Below the pieces are notes generated by a model. The model was given only the letters and a program-made list of their open reading frames with translations. It did no database searches and was not told the origin of the DNA. The position numbers were made by a program, and so were the translations under genes. Below, piece by piece: positions 36,405 to 45,830 of a stretch of 64,000 nucleotides of DNA; the first letter of the stretch is position 1, and every line of letters starts with the position of its first letter. Source of the stretch: Planctomycetota bacterium (GTDB lineage: Bacteria; Planctomycetota; Planctomycetia; Pirellulales; Pirellulaceae); contig JABAAE010000009.1 in assembly GCA_014238905.1 (NCBI GenBank), positions 186,001 through 250,000 on the forward strand, given 5' to 3'.

Positions 36405-38426
36405 CTATTGCAGAGAATTCAGCTCCGAAACAAATCCTCCGGAGAGAATCGGAAAACGGCACCATGTCTTAGGGTCAAGACTTTCATCATCTAGATGAAA
36501 CGAAGGTGCATAGCGTTCACGTTTCCATTGGTTGCGACACCACAATTGAAAAAAACGACGAATCCAGCTGACAATTTGAACACGATCAATTGTTGGATTA
36601 TCGAGGGCAAGCAATTCAACAATTTCCCGAGGCATCTTCTTGTCCCTGACGGCCGCCCGTTCAATAAAATCAAGCACTGTGTAGGGCATCAAATCATCTT
36701 CATCCGTTTGATTTCGCTCCATCGGTCGTAATTCGGCGGTCGGTAACTGACGGTTCACTCCGTTCAGAAATGGGCGTGACCCCATACCTTGTGGCCCGGT
36801 GGTTTCCAGCCAACCAAGCCAATTCATCAAAAAAGCCTTATCGATGCCTGCCACTGGGGCCAGTCCTCCGCTGGTGTCACCATCCATCGTCGCGTAACCA
36901 ACAGCTGCCTCGCTCCGATTACTGGTTGAAAGCAATAGTGCGTTTCGGATGTTCGCAAACATCCAAATACTGGGAGAACGGGTGCGGGCCTGGATGTTCT
37001 GTAATGTGATGTCATCTGTTTCCCAGCTAAGCTCCCGACCAATGGCGTTCGAAATCAAAGTCGTATAACGATTCACAAGATTTTCTATGTCGAGTTCGAC
37101 GTGATGCGTTCCACAACCCTGCGCTACTTCTTTGGCCGCTGCGCGGGTCACCTCTGAACTATTGGTGGTAGCCTGATACGCGGTCAGAATAAGAAAATCG
37201 GCAAGAGGATCGATTGAATCAGAATCCTCCGATTTAAAAAATGACTCAGGGAAATCAAGGTAATCAAGTTTTTCGGACAGGCCGCTGTCACGGAGTTCTG
37301 CCTGGGCAAATTCCAGCATCAATCTACTCAAACAGACAACTGCTGCGGAGTCGGCGCCACCACTTAGCGAGACGACCACACCTCGAGACCGGCTTTTTCG
37401 TACATAATCGAAAAGGCCAAGCGACACTGATCGAGAAAACTCCTCCTCTTTAATATATTTTGAGTTTTCCCAATCCAACTCACCGCTAATTGACGTCTCT
37501 GTTGCTTCCCTAACGACCTCCAGAGGTGTTTCTTTCCATGTAAAATCAGAACGGACCAAGCCTCGGTCGACATCATCCATACCGGTTACCATATCCGGTG
37601 CCCGCAGCGATTCCGATCCTGAAAATGACAACACATCCCCAGTCAAAAACCAATCCCTGTAACTGAATCGAGGACCGCTTTTGAGAATACGTCCGTCTTT
37701 TGCCAGGTAGGCATCTCCATCATAAATCGCTCGGCCTGCCTCGTTGCCCAGAAGATTTGCATAGACATAACTCAATCCGTACTCTTGGGTCGCGTCGATA
37801 ATCAACTGTTGCCGAACCCGATTTTTCCCAAAAGCAAAATGGCTCGCACTAGGATTAAGAATCAGGTCGACTCCGCGGCGAGCCAGTCTGCCCGCCGGGC
37901 GATTTTCCACCCAAGCGTCTTCACAGATTTCGAAGCCCAGCCGGATCCCATCCAATTCAAAAACCAAGTCGCCAAGAGGCACCTCTTTGCCGTCAACCTT
38001 TATGGTAACTACATGCCCGATCTGCCAAGGGCGAAACCACCTTGGTTCATAATGCAATCCTTCCCGGGCAAGATGTTGCTTCGCGACGAACCCCAGTATT
38101 CGACCATCGGCAATCAACGCGCAAACATTGAATGGTTGTGATTGGTACCTTAACGGCAATCCAACACACGTCACCATTGAGTCCGTTGCAGCAGCAATTC
38201 GAGACACCGCCTGCAAAGCATCGTCGCAGAAACCAGACGACAGAAATTGGTCTTCGCAGCCATAACCGGTCAAACACAACTCAGGCAAACAGACAATCTG
38301 AAACCCCTGGTCACGAGCATTCTCGATCGCGCTGATAATCCTGTGTGTATTTCCATCGAGGTCCAGAGCCGTTTGGTTCAAAACCGCTGCTGCAACAGCG
38401 ATATTCTGAAATTGTGTTTCTCCCAT
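36405..38426 (-). CDS. nadE: Glutamine-dependent NAD+ synthetase
   Basis: Enzyme of 673 residues that amidates deamido-NAD with glutamine-derived ammonia and ATP. I start at MGETQFQNIAVAAAV (38426); the frame runs further upstream, but that part overlaps yraN. The N-terminal nitrilase-type glutaminase triad is Glu49 (LPELCLTGYG), Lys116 (AKQHLARE) and Cys168 (GFEICEDAW). The C-terminal NAD synthetase domain has the ATP loop VVSLSGGADSAAVV and further marks TSNRSEAAVGYATMDGDTSGGLAPVAGIDK. It lies about 50 bp after yraN on the same strand. Confidence 0.95.
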   Translation of the reverse strand: MGETQFQNIAVAAAVLNQTALDLDGNTHRIISAIENARDQGFQIVCLPELCLTGYGCEDQFLSSGFCDDALQAVSRIAAATDSMVTCVGLPLRYQSQPFNVCALIADGRILGFVAKQHLAREGLHYEPRWFRPWQIGHVVTIKVDGKEVPLGDLVFELDGIRLGFEICEDAWVENRPAGRLARRGVDLILNPSASHFAFGKNRVRQQLIIDATQEYGLSYVYANLLGNEAGRAIYDGDAYLAKDGRILKSGPRFSYRDWFLTGDVLSFSGSESLRAPDMVTGMDDVDRGLVRSDFTWKETPLEVVREATETSISGELDWENSKYIKEEEFSRSVSLGLFDYVRKSRSRGVVVSLSGGADSAAVVCLSRLMLEFAQAELRDSGLSEKLDYLDFPESFFKSEDSDSIDPLADFLILTAYQATTNSSEVTRAAAKEVAQGCGTHHVELDIENLVNRYTTLISNAIGRELSWETDDITLQNIQARTRSPSIWMFANIRNALLLSTSNRSEAAVGYATMDGDTSGGLAPVAGIDKAFLMNWLGWLETTGPQGMGSRPFLNGVNRQLPTAELRPMERNQTDEDDLMPYTVLDFIERAAVRDKKMPREIVELLALDNPTIDRVQIVSWIRRFFQLWCRNQWKRERYAPSFHLDDESLDPKTWCRFPILSGGFVSELNSLQ

Positions 38427-38476
38427 TTCCAGCCGTTCACTCAAAAACATCCAGTAGACATTAAAGACACACCATT

Positions 38477-38920
38477 CTAAATTTCGTCGAAGCCGGATGG
38501 ACTCGAGACATCGTCTTCGCCAAAAGCATCGATCAGCTGCTCTATTTCCGGTTTTCTGGTCTTCCCGTCCCAACTTACCGAGACAATGTCAAACCGAGCT
38601 CTCTGGTCAAGCAATCCCTCACGCCGAAGATACGCCCCCCCAAGTCGAATCAGCTTTCTTTGCTTGGCGGTATCAACAGCTTCCCAGGGCTGGAATTTAA
38701 CGGGTGATCGCCGAGTCTTAACTTCCACAAAAACGACAGTTTTTTGATCAATGGCCACAATGTCAATTTCACCGAAGGGAAATCGGACGTTGCTTTCCAC
38801 CACGCGGTACCTCTGCCTTTTTAAATACTTGACCGCAATTTGCTCTCCCCAGACTCCCAGCTCAGAACCAGACTTGGGTCGAGAATACCAATCAAAATAT
38901 CGGAAGAGTTGTTTCCACAT
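38477..38920 (-). CDS. UPF0102 / YraN family nuclease-like protein
   Basis: Protein of 147 residues from MWKQLFRYFDWY. An upstream ATG at 38959 would place the start inside the rplS terminator and is unlikely. The family core is present: GEQIAVKYLKRQRYRVVESNVRFPFGEIDIVA and VVFVEVKTRR, with the Asp and Glu-x-Lys residues of an endonuclease-like PD-(D/E)xK fold. A role in DNA metabolism has been proposed for the family but is not established. It follows rplS, as in many bacteria, though a strong terminator separates them here. Confidence 0.9.
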   Translation of the reverse strand: MWKQLFRYFDWYSRPKSGSELGVWGEQIAVKYLKRQRYRVVESNVRFPFGEIDIVAIDQKTVVFVEVKTRRSPVKFQPWEAVDTAKQRKLIRLGGAYLRREGLLDQRARFDIVSVSWDGKTRKPEIEQLIDAFGEDDVSSPSGFDEI

Positions 38921-38941
38921 CCTAAAAAATGACCATAGTCC

Positions 38942-38968
38942 AAAAAAAAAGCTCGGCACAGCCGAGCT
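38942..38968 (-). terminator. Strong Rho-independent terminator after rplS
   Basis: On the minus strand, AGCTCGGC and GCCGAGCT form a perfect 8-bp stem over the three-base loop TGT, followed directly by nine T. It lies 24 bases past the rplS stop and should end the ffh-rpsP-trmD-rplS transcript. Confidence 0.93.
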
Positions 38969-38991
38969 CTCAGTATATCAATCCAGCTGCC

Positions 38992-39402
38992 CTATTTTCG
39001 ACGTTCCTTAAGTCGAACCGCTTTACCGACCCGATCTCTAAGAAAATAAAGCTTTGCCCGACGGACCACGCTAGAGCGTTTCACGACGATTTTTGCGATT
39101 TTGGGAGAATTCACTGGGAATTTCCGTTCAACACCCTCGCCAGCGACAATCCTCCTCACCGAAAACATTTCGCTGTTTCCACGACCACTGCGAGCTATGA
39201 CTGTCCCGTTAAAGACCTGAATCCGCTCTTTGCTGCCCTCCAGAATCCGCGTATGGACATCGACAGTATCACCGATGTCAAATTGGTGTTCCCCAACAGG
39301 ATCTGGTTGGGACTTTTTTCCGTCATCCTCCGCTGCCTTCTGTTTGGCATGGAGGTCAGAAATGTTCCCCTGTTCGATTTTTTCAATTAGTTGTTGGCTC
39401 AT
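38992..39402 (-). CDS. rplS: 50S ribosomal protein L19
   Basis: Large-subunit protein of 136 residues at the subunit interface. The core is recognisable in [32 protein letters not shown] and [30 protein letters not shown]. The N-terminal ~30 residues ([21 protein letters not shown]...) are a family-variable extension. It is the last gene before the strong terminator and follows trmD by 66 bp. Confidence 0.97.
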   Translation of the reverse strand: MSQQLIEKIEQGNISDLHAKQKAAEDDGKKSQPDPVGEHQFDIGDTVDVHTRILEGSKERIQVFNGTVIARSGRGNSEMFSVRRIVAGEGVERKFPVNSPKIAKIVVKRSSVVRRAKLYFLRDRVGKAVRLKERRK

Positions 39403-39468
39403 CTTTCAACCCAATATCGTTTTTTGACTATTGTTACTTTAACTGTTTTGACTGTAGCAATCGAGCGA

Positions 39469-40185
39469 TCAGGAATCCAATTCCTTCAAATCAGCTGAAT
39501 TATCAACCGGTAACAAATCCGGTCGTTGTTCCCGAGTTTTTTCTATGCTCTGTTCTTTTCGCCATTGTCGAATTTTCTCATGATTTCCAGAAAGTAAAAT
39601 TTCCGGCACGGAAAACCCGCGAAACTCTCTTGGCCGAGTGTACTGGGGAAACTCCAACATTCGGTTTCCCGACGAAAAAGAATCTTCAATACAACTGTTC
39701 TCATCACCGAGAACACCCGGAACCATTCGAATCAACGAATCAATCAATACCATGGCGGCTACTTCACCACCATTCAAAATAAAATCTCCGATTGATATCT
39801 CTTGCGGCTGTAGAACATCAATGACCCGTTGATCAAATCCTTCGTACCGACCGCATAGAACGATATAATGATCATTCTCGGAAAGTGACTCAACCATTGG
39901 TTGGTCCAGCCTTTTTCCTTGTGGCGACAATAGTAGGGTCTTCGCATTTGCATTCAGTTTGCGAATAGACTCCACACAATCGACAACCGGTTCCACCATC
40001 AAAATCATTCCCGGACCACCACCAAATGGTCGATCATCCACACGGTGATGCTTTTGCCGAGACCAATCACGAAGATCGTGCATCTGGACGTCAATCAATC
40101 CAACATCGATCGCTTTTTTCAATAAACTTTGACCAAGATACCCAGAGAACATCTCCGGAAACAAGGTCACTACATCTAAACGCAT
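39469..40185 (-). CDS. trmD: tRNA (guanine-37-N1)-methyltransferase
   Basis: SpoU-TrmD (SPOUT) knot enzyme of 238 residues that methylates G37 of tRNAs using SAM, preventing frameshifting. Hallmarks are VVTLFPEMFSGYL, the knot segment VLCGRYEGFDQRVID, and the long EISIGDFILNGGEVAAMVLID. The C-terminal helical part with HEKIRQWRKEQS is present. It starts 6 bp after the rpsP stop. The rimM gene that usually lies between rpsP and trmD is absent here. Confidence 0.97.
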   Translation of the reverse strand: MRLDVVTLFPEMFSGYLGQSLLKKAIDVGLIDVQMHDLRDWSRQKHHRVDDRPFGGGPGMILMVEPVVDCVESIRKLNANAKTLLLSPQGKRLDQPMVESLSENDHYIVLCGRYEGFDQRVIDVLQPQEISIGDFILNGGEVAAMVLIDSLIRMVPGVLGDENSCIEDSFSSGNRMLEFPQYTRPREFRGFSVPEILLSGNHEKIRQWRKEQSIEKTREQRPDLLPVDNSADLKELDS

Positions 40186-40191
40186 CCGAAT

Positions 40192-40773
40192 TTATTCATC
40201 GGTTTTTGCCTCGGCAGCATCATCCGCCGGGGTTGCGTCCCCTGCATCAGATGAACTTGATTTTTCCGCTTCAGCTACGGCGGGAGTTTCCGCTGCAGCT
40301 TCGGGAGTCTTGGCTTCAGCTTCGGGAGTCGTGGTCTCAGCTTCGGGAGCCGTGGTCTCAGCTTCGGGAGCCGTGGTCTCAGCTGCCGCTTCCGGCGTTT
40401 CTTCCGGCACGTCAGGTTTCAGCTCAACCTTGGTCTCGTTCGCCTCGTTGACAGCCGCAGCAATCGATGAAGCTCGTCGACCGCCCAAACGGTCCAAAGC
40501 CAACTTCTGCTCTTCTAAATGACTTCCGTTTGTTCCATATTTTTTTATTAGGGTTCCCACTTTTGGACTGGGAGTTGCTCCCACACCGAGCCAGTAATCG
40601 ATACGCGCCCCATTTAACACGGCGCGGGCGTCCGTTTCGGGAACCATCGGATCATAAACACCCAAGACTTCAATTTCACGACCATCACGCCGTGTTCGTG
40701 TGTCCATAGCACAAACCCTGAAGAATGGGCGATGCTTTCGACCAAGTTTTTTCAAACGAATTTTAACTGACAC
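40192..40773 (-). CDS. rpsP: 30S ribosomal protein S16 with Ala/Glu-rich C-terminal tail
   Basis: Small-subunit protein of 193 residues, more than double the usual 80-90. The core (about residues 1-85) has the family start SVKIRLKKLGRKHRPFFRV and EVLGVYDPMVPE. Beyond about residue 105 it becomes a low-complexity acidic tail of TTAPEAE-like units encoded by a 21-bp DNA repeat, ending near KSSSSDAGDATPADD. The tail is acidic and disordered; its role is unknown. It lies between ffh (36 bp) and trmD. Confidence 0.96.
   Translation of the reverse strand: MSVKIRLKKLGRKHRPFFRVCAMDTRTRRDGREIEVLGVYDPMVPETDARAVLNGARIDYWLGVGATPSPKVGTLIKKYGTNGSHLEEQKLALDRLGGRRASSIAAAVNEANETKVELKPDVPEETPEAAAETTAPEAETTAPEAETTTPEAEAKTPEAAAETPAVAEAEKSSSSDAGDATPADDAAEAKTDE
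40298..40381. repeat. 21-bp tandem repeats coding the S16 tail
   Basis: Four contiguous 21-bp units of GCTTCGGGAGCCGTGGTCTC plus A (plus-strand reading), the inner two nearly identical. They encode the repeated seven-residue ETTAPEA-like units of S16. Such arrays vary in number by slippage. Confidence 0.9.
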
Positions 40774-40809
40774 TAGCTATCCTTTAAGTAATTGAATGCT
40801 CTCTTTTTA

Positions 40810-42288
40810 CTATTTATTCTTTTTCTTGTCACGTAGGCGTTTACGAAGCTCTTTTTCCCTGTTTTTTCTGGCTTTTTTCTTGTCAGTGGATGACAAACGG
40901 GCGCCGGTTCCCTTTTTTTCCCGAGGTCCACGGCCTCCTGGGTTAGAAAGAGCCTGTTCTTTCATCTTTTCAAACATCTGCATTCGTTCACCGGCACCCT
41001 TGCCCGCCATGCCGGTGAGCATGGGCTTCATCGTCTCAAACTGCTTGATCAGTTCATTGACCTGTTGGGTCGCTACGCCCGCCCCAGTTGCGATCCTTTG
41101 CCGACGGCCGGCGTCAATTAATTTTGGATTCTTTCGTTCATGAGAGGTCATCGAATCGATAATGCCGACCATCCTACGAATCTCATTCGTATGGTCGTCA
41201 TTACCCATCATTTCCTTCATTTGCCCCATACCAGGTATCAAACTCATCATTTTCATCATGAGTCCTGGATTGGCAAATTTCTGCATTTGGTTGCGGAAAT
41301 CGTCGAGCGTAAAATCGCCCTTGGCAAGTTGTTGTTCGAGCTTTTCCTGCTCCTCTTGGGAGACAATCTTCTGGGCTTCTTCAACGGCCGCAACAATGTC
41401 ACCCATGCCCAGGATTCGGCTGGCCATTCCTTCAGGGCGAAAAGGCTCTAACGCATCCAATTGCTCCCCGGTCCCAATAAACTTAATCGGAACCCCAGTC
41501 ACCTGTTTCACCGAAAGCAACGCTCCACCCCGTGCGTCACCATCCAGCTTGGTCATGATAACGCCGTTGAGCTCCAGCGCTTCATTAAACGCGGCAGCAC
41601 TATTCACAGCGTCTTGTCCGGTCATCCCGTCGACCACCAAGAACACCTGATGCGGTTGCACTTTTCGGTCGATGCTCTGCAACTGCTGCATCAACTCTTT
41701 GTCGATGGCCAGTCGACCGGCAGTATCCAGAATCACGACCTTGTTTCCATCCTGCCGCGCTTTTTGAACTGCTGCCTGACAGACCTTAACAGGATCCTTG
41801 TTTTCGCGATCTGAATAAACCGGAACACCCAGGGAATCACCAATCACATGCAACTGATCGATCGCCGCAGGTCGCTGCAAATCGGCTGCACAGAGCAAAG
41901 GTGTCACTCCTTGCTGTTTCAGCAGAGTGGCAAGTTTTCCACAGGTGGTGGTTTTGCCGGAACCCTGCAAACCACACATCATGTAAATATTGACATCTTT
42001 GTCGGCCGGCAAAGAGTTGTCGACCGGACCGAGAATGTTGATCAATTCCTGATTGACAATCCCGATTAACTGCTCGTCCGGATTGAGAGCAAGGAGCACT
42101 TTTTCTCCAAGTGCAGCCTCGGTAACATGGCCCATGAAGCTTTGCACCACTTCATAGCTAACATCCGCTTCCAGCAGGGACTGCTCCACCAAACCCAACC
42201 CAGTACGCATGTTCGCTTCGGTCAGCTTGCCTTTACCGCGAAGCGACTTGAATGCTGTTTGCAGACCAGATTGAAGGGAGTCGAACAT
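40810..42288 (-). CDS. ffh: Signal recognition particle protein Ffh
   Basis: GTPase of 492 residues that binds signal sequences of nascent chains and hands ribosomes to FtsY. N domain (~1-85), then G domain with P-loop GLQGSGKTTTCGKL (106-119), VVILDTAGRLAIDKEL, and MTKLDGDARGGALLSV. The C-terminal M domain is methionine-rich (MMKMMSLIPGMGQMKEMMG) and has the SRP-RNA-binding helix RRMVGIIDSMTSHERKNPKLID. The very C-terminus is a basic Lys/Arg tail. It is the first gene of ffh-rpsP-trmD-rplS. Confidence 0.98.
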   Translation of the reverse strand: MFDSLQSGLQTAFKSLRGKGKLTEANMRTGLGLVEQSLLEADVSYEVVQSFMGHVTEAALGEKVLLALNPDEQLIGIVNQELINILGPVDNSLPADKDVNIYMMCGLQGSGKTTTCGKLATLLKQQGVTPLLCAADLQRPAAIDQLHVIGDSLGVPVYSDRENKDPVKVCQAAVQKARQDGNKVVILDTAGRLAIDKELMQQLQSIDRKVQPHQVFLVVDGMTGQDAVNSAAAFNEALELNGVIMTKLDGDARGGALLSVKQVTGVPIKFIGTGEQLDALEPFRPEGMASRILGMGDIVAAVEEAQKIVSQEEQEKLEQQLAKGDFTLDDFRNQMQKFANPGLMMKMMSLIPGMGQMKEMMGNDDHTNEIRRMVGIIDSMTSHERKNPKLIDAGRRQRIATGAGVATQQVNELIKQFETMKPMLTGMAGKGAGERMQMFEKMKEQALSNPGGRGPREKKGTGARLSSTDKKKARKNREKELRKRLRDKKKNK

Positions 42289-42590
42289 GTATTTTGGGGC
42301 AACGTTACCACGGTCAGTGGCAAATCACTACTGAATCTTAAAAAAAGAGCAATCGGGCATTTTAATAAAAGCCTGCAATTGTTGTAAGTGCTTTTCGAAC
42401 AAGCCTTTAGAATTCTTTGAATTAATTGAACCGATCGACCACTCAACGAAGGACCATGCCGTGAGGAAGGTCACCCCCCCCCCAACCCACCACCAATCGT
42501 TTCCAATCCCTTCAAATAACCGGCTTAGACCCCGTAAAAACATAGAATGGCAGCAATTCCCCTCATCGGGAAATCAGTCACCAAACTTGA
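42289..42590. other. Intergenic region upstream of ffh
   Basis: This 302-bp stretch separates the decarboxylase stop from the ffh start on the same strand and should hold the ffh operon promoter. It includes a run of ten C (42474-42483), prone to slippage. I see no SRP RNA or other RNA gene. Confidence 0.4.
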
Positions 42591-44141
42591 TCACTGAATC
42601 CCGTTTTCTACTTGGAGGGCCAACTCGTTAATCGATTGCCTTATCATCTCGAGGCATTCGGCCATCTCGCCGATGTGGGTGCGAAAGGACAGCACACAGA
42701 TTCGCAAAACAAATTGATTACGAATTCGAGTAGATGACAAATAAACACGCTTTTTGGAATTGATCCTTTCCAGGAGTTGCTGATTCCATGCGTCTACATC
42801 CGATTCCACCTGATTTTTTTTGGGTGAGCGATCAACATCGTCCCCTCGGGTATTTTCAGTGGACCTCGCATATCCTGGCTCAAACGCGAGATTGGGACGC
42901 CAACGAAATGCCAGGATGGACAACTGGGGCACCGCCGGAAATTCAATTTCACCGTCAATTTGACTGGATAGAATCTCCAATTGCCCATGCATCCACGCGG
43001 TCAAAGCAAGCTTTTCCTCTAAATTGGCCTGAAAGGCGGCGGTGCCGCAGAGCTGCAACGGCAACCAAACGCGCAACCCTCGGTTGTCTCTGGACAACTC
43101 CGGAGAAATTTCGTTGAAGTCCATACGATCGGGTTGGACCTGTCTGGCAGGCATGTAATCAGCGTCGATTTGATGGGCGTCTTTTAGATCATTCTGCTGA
43201 CGGACGAGGAGGCTGCCCGTTCCATAGGGCAAAAACAACCCCTTGTGAGGGTCCAGAGCAATCGAATCTGACATTTCGATGCCATCGAGTAACTGCCGAC
43301 CACTTTCGGTGAGAATGAAAAATCCTCCGTAAGCAGCGTCCACATGCATCCAGATCTTTTCGGCTCGGCAGAATCCTCCGATTTCACGCAGCGGATCGAC
43401 GGATCCAGTATTGGTACTCCCTCCATTGGCCGCGACGAAAAATGGCCGCAGACCGGATTCCCTGTCTTTACCAACGGCCTCCGCTAATTCCTCGGTCCGC
43501 ATTCGAAAATGCCGATCAGTTGAAATCAGGCGAAGATTCCGCTTGGGGATACCCGACAGGCGTGCTGCCTTGAAAACACAGTGATGGGTTTGATCGGTGG
43601 CATAAATGACACCATCCAAAAAGTCTTCGCCGAGCAATTTGACTCTGGCAGTTACCAACGCGGTCCAGTTGGCTAAAGACCCGCCGGAAGTCAAAAAACC
43701 ACCAGATGAATCTGGATAATCAAACAAATTACAAAACCACCGAATCACGGTACTTTCAATTGTCGCGAGGATGGGAGCAGCAGCCCAGACACCCACATAG
43801 CGATTGGTAACGTTCGATATGAGGTCGGCAATCGCTGAGTGAACAACTCCACCTCCGGGAACATACGCAAGATACCCTGGGCCAGCCGTGTTGAAAGAGC
43901 AAGGGATGATCTCTTCAAAGAGTTGGTTGACAACTGCCTGAAAAGATTTCCCATGACTGGAAACGCTCAAATCCATACCAGAGAGTATCGAATCGACGTT
44001 TTCAGTATTCCAGGAGGGTTGCTCCGCCAACGAATCAACGTGCTGTTTAAGCAAATCACTTGTCGTGGCCAGCCATTCCTGAAGTTCCTCACCAGAAACT
44101 TCAAGCTGACGACCAAGAGAAAAGGAATCGGTATAAGACAT
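42591..44141 (-). CDS. PLP-dependent group II decarboxylase, aromatic amino acid type
   Basis: Fold-type I enzyme of 516 residues. The PLP lysine is Lys300 in ALDPHKGLFLPYGTGSLLVR and the ring-N aspartate Asp268 in HVDAAYGGFF. GGFLTSGGSLANWTALVTAR is the phosphate-binding segment. The family (aromatic L-amino acid / glutamate-related decarboxylases) removes the carboxyl group of amino acids to give amines; the substrate cannot be set from sequence. It is 2 bp downstream of the PQQ-propeller gene's stop on the same strand, so both may be cotranscribed. Confidence 0.9.
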   Translation of the reverse strand: MSYTDSFSLGRQLEVSGEELQEWLATTSDLLKQHVDSLAEQPSWNTENVDSILSGMDLSVSSHGKSFQAVVNQLFEEIIPCSFNTAGPGYLAYVPGGGVVHSAIADLISNVTNRYVGVWAAAPILATIESTVIRWFCNLFDYPDSSGGFLTSGGSLANWTALVTARVKLLGEDFLDGVIYATDQTHHCVFKAARLSGIPKRNLRLISTDRHFRMRTEELAEAVGKDRESGLRPFFVAANGGSTNTGSVDPLREIGGFCRAEKIWMHVDAAYGGFFILTESGRQLLDGIEMSDSIALDPHKGLFLPYGTGSLLVRQQNDLKDAHQIDADYMPARQVQPDRMDFNEISPELSRDNRGLRVWLPLQLCGTAAFQANLEEKLALTAWMHGQLEILSSQIDGEIEFPAVPQLSILAFRWRPNLAFEPGYARSTENTRGDDVDRSPKKNQVESDVDAWNQQLLERINSKKRVYLSSTRIRNQFVLRICVLSFRTHIGEMAECLEMIRQSINELALQVENGIQ

Positions 44142-44143
44142 TC

Positions 44144-45394
44144 CTAGCGATCACCACCGATCCGAAGCAAAGCGGTGTCAGTTCGAATCAGCAAACCGTC
44201 CTGAATGGGAACAGGTGTTGCAAGCGTTCTTCCACTGATCTTGTTTCTTGCCAATTCCTTGCCTGCCGTCCCAGCTGCCAACACGATAGTACCACCGGTT
44301 TCATCTTGAAAATAAATCCTTTGATTCACCACAACGGGAGATGCTGAATAAGCCTTTGACAATCTCTTTTGCCAATGAACTTCGCCGGTTTGAGCATCGA
44401 TGCACTGGGCGATGCCTCGATCACTGACAGAGTAAATCTCATCTCCCACAACAATCGGGGTGGGATTATGAGGCGCTGCTTTTCGGGATTCCCACACAAC
44501 TTGCGGGGTCAGATCACCCGCACCACCGAGCTTTAATCCATAAAGAACCGACGAATTGTAACTACTCGAATAAAAAACCATGTCTTTATGAAAAACCGGA
44601 CGAGGCACCACGGAATATCCATCGTAAGACGCCCACCAATTCTCCTTCCCGGTGTCCACGTCAAAACCGGCGATGTGATCAGCCCCTGCACAGACAACTT
44701 CCATCGTATCGCCTACCCGTCGGAGCGTCGGTGTTGAAAAGGCAATAGGCTTCATTTTCCCACCCGAAAATCGATCGGGATGAATGTGTTTTTTCGGTGT
44801 TTTCCAAAGATCTTTTCCGGTCACCTTATCAACCGCCACGATAAACTGGCTTTGCCCGCCGTCACAACTGATGATTAATTTATTCTGAAAAAGAACCGGT
44901 GACCCACCCGGACCGTGAGCATGTCCATAAGAAAATCTCCGCTGCCATTTCAATTCTCCACTTTGATTCAAGCATGCCGTTCCATGCTCCCCAAAATGAA
45001 CAAAGACCAAATCGCCATCAATGATTGCGGTTGGCGAAGCATGAGAATTTTTTTTGTGAATGGAGCCGAGCTTTGTTTTGAAAACCGTGATGTCTTGAAG
45101 GATCTTTCCAGTTTGAATATCGACGGAAAGGACCTTGAGTTCCCCCGTTTCGATGATCGATGTGGTCAGCCAGATCTTCCCCTCTGAAACCGTCGGTGAT
45201 GACCAACCGAGGCCAGGCAAATCACTTTTCCATTCTATATTGCCCGAGTCATCCGACCAGTTTAATGGCACGTTTGAGAATGATGACTCACCATCACCGT
45301 TTGCGCCGCGAAATTCCTTCCAATCCTGACCAGCACCTTTGGCGGCAATACCGGTTAGCAATAGAGGAAGCACCATTAAGGAAAGCTGATTCAT
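44144..45394 (-). CDS. Secreted PQQ-like beta-propeller protein
   Basis: Protein of 416 residues; I start at MNQLSLMVLPLLLTGIAA, which begins a signal peptide, rather than at an ATG 17 codons upstream. The body has repeated propeller blades of the form VDIQTGKIL, VDKVTGKDLWKTPKK, FDVDTGKENWWASY and IDAQTGEVHWQKRL (W-docking motif type). These outer-membrane/periplasmic repeat proteins are common in planctomycetes; no catalytic site is identified, and PQQ binding is not implied. It lies just upstream of the decarboxylase gene. Confidence 0.9.
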   Translation of the reverse strand: MNQLSLMVLPLLLTGIAAKGAGQDWKEFRGANGDGESSFSNVPLNWSDDSGNIEWKSDLPGLGWSSPTVSEGKIWLTTSIIETGELKVLSVDIQTGKILQDITVFKTKLGSIHKKNSHASPTAIIDGDLVFVHFGEHGTACLNQSGELKWQRRFSYGHAHGPGGSPVLFQNKLIISCDGGQSQFIVAVDKVTGKDLWKTPKKHIHPDRFSGGKMKPIAFSTPTLRRVGDTMEVVCAGADHIAGFDVDTGKENWWASYDGYSVVPRPVFHKDMVFYSSSYNSSVLYGLKLGGAGDLTPQVVWESRKAAPHNPTPIVVGDEIYSVSDRGIAQCIDAQTGEVHWQKRLSKAYSASPVVVNQRIYFQDETGGTIVLAAGTAGKELARNKISGRTLATPVPIQDGLLIRTDTALLRIGGDR

Positions 45395-45479
45395 TGAGAC
45401 TCTTACCATGACCAAACAGAAGCACTGGAGCAGCAGTCGCCCCAAACGTCAATTTTCGACTTTATTTTTCAATTATGAT

Positions 45480-45655
45480 CTATTCGCAGCCGATCCGATA
45501 CCGAGTGATGAAATCAAAGCAATTCCGCTTTCCTGCGTTGCTCTGTTTAGCCCGAAATCGATCGTAGTTGTCGTGACTAATCCGGACCGATTCGCGAGCC
45601 CATGAACCACCACGACCCTTGAGGCCCCGCCTCCTGGCCGGAAGGCCCATAAAAC
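45480..45655 (-). pseudogene. Possible remnant of a formylglycine-generating-enzyme-like domain
   Basis: In a 385-bp stretch without a full gene, the minus strand reads GRGGSWARESVRISHDNYDRF and on to a TAG at 45480. The RGGSW plus downstream arginines recall the C-terminal core of FGE-sulfatase (SUMF1) domains. Upstream, another frame reads YGPSGQEAGPQGS, which would fit the preceding family segment after a one-frame shift. No start, no N-terminal part. It may be a decayed fragment or coincidence. Confidence 0.28.
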
Positions 45656-45830
45656 CAATTCAACGAACTGGAAAGACGATTCAACCACTGAAAACGCGGA
45701 GAGCCTTGAACCTGAACAATAAATCTGCTTCCGCTTGGACCTTCACGACCGCTGAAAATCCAAATCCGGTTATCGGCAACCGAATTCCGTTGTCGTGTTG
45801 ACTCAATTCAGTCACAACAACAGTAGAGAA

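Noticed and set aside
38426..38573. Longer NAD synthetase N-terminus
   Set aside because: It overlaps yraN and has no family counterpart; the start MGETQFQNI fits the nitrilase domain.
38921..38959. Longer YraN start at 38959
   Set aside because: It would lie within the strong rplS terminator.
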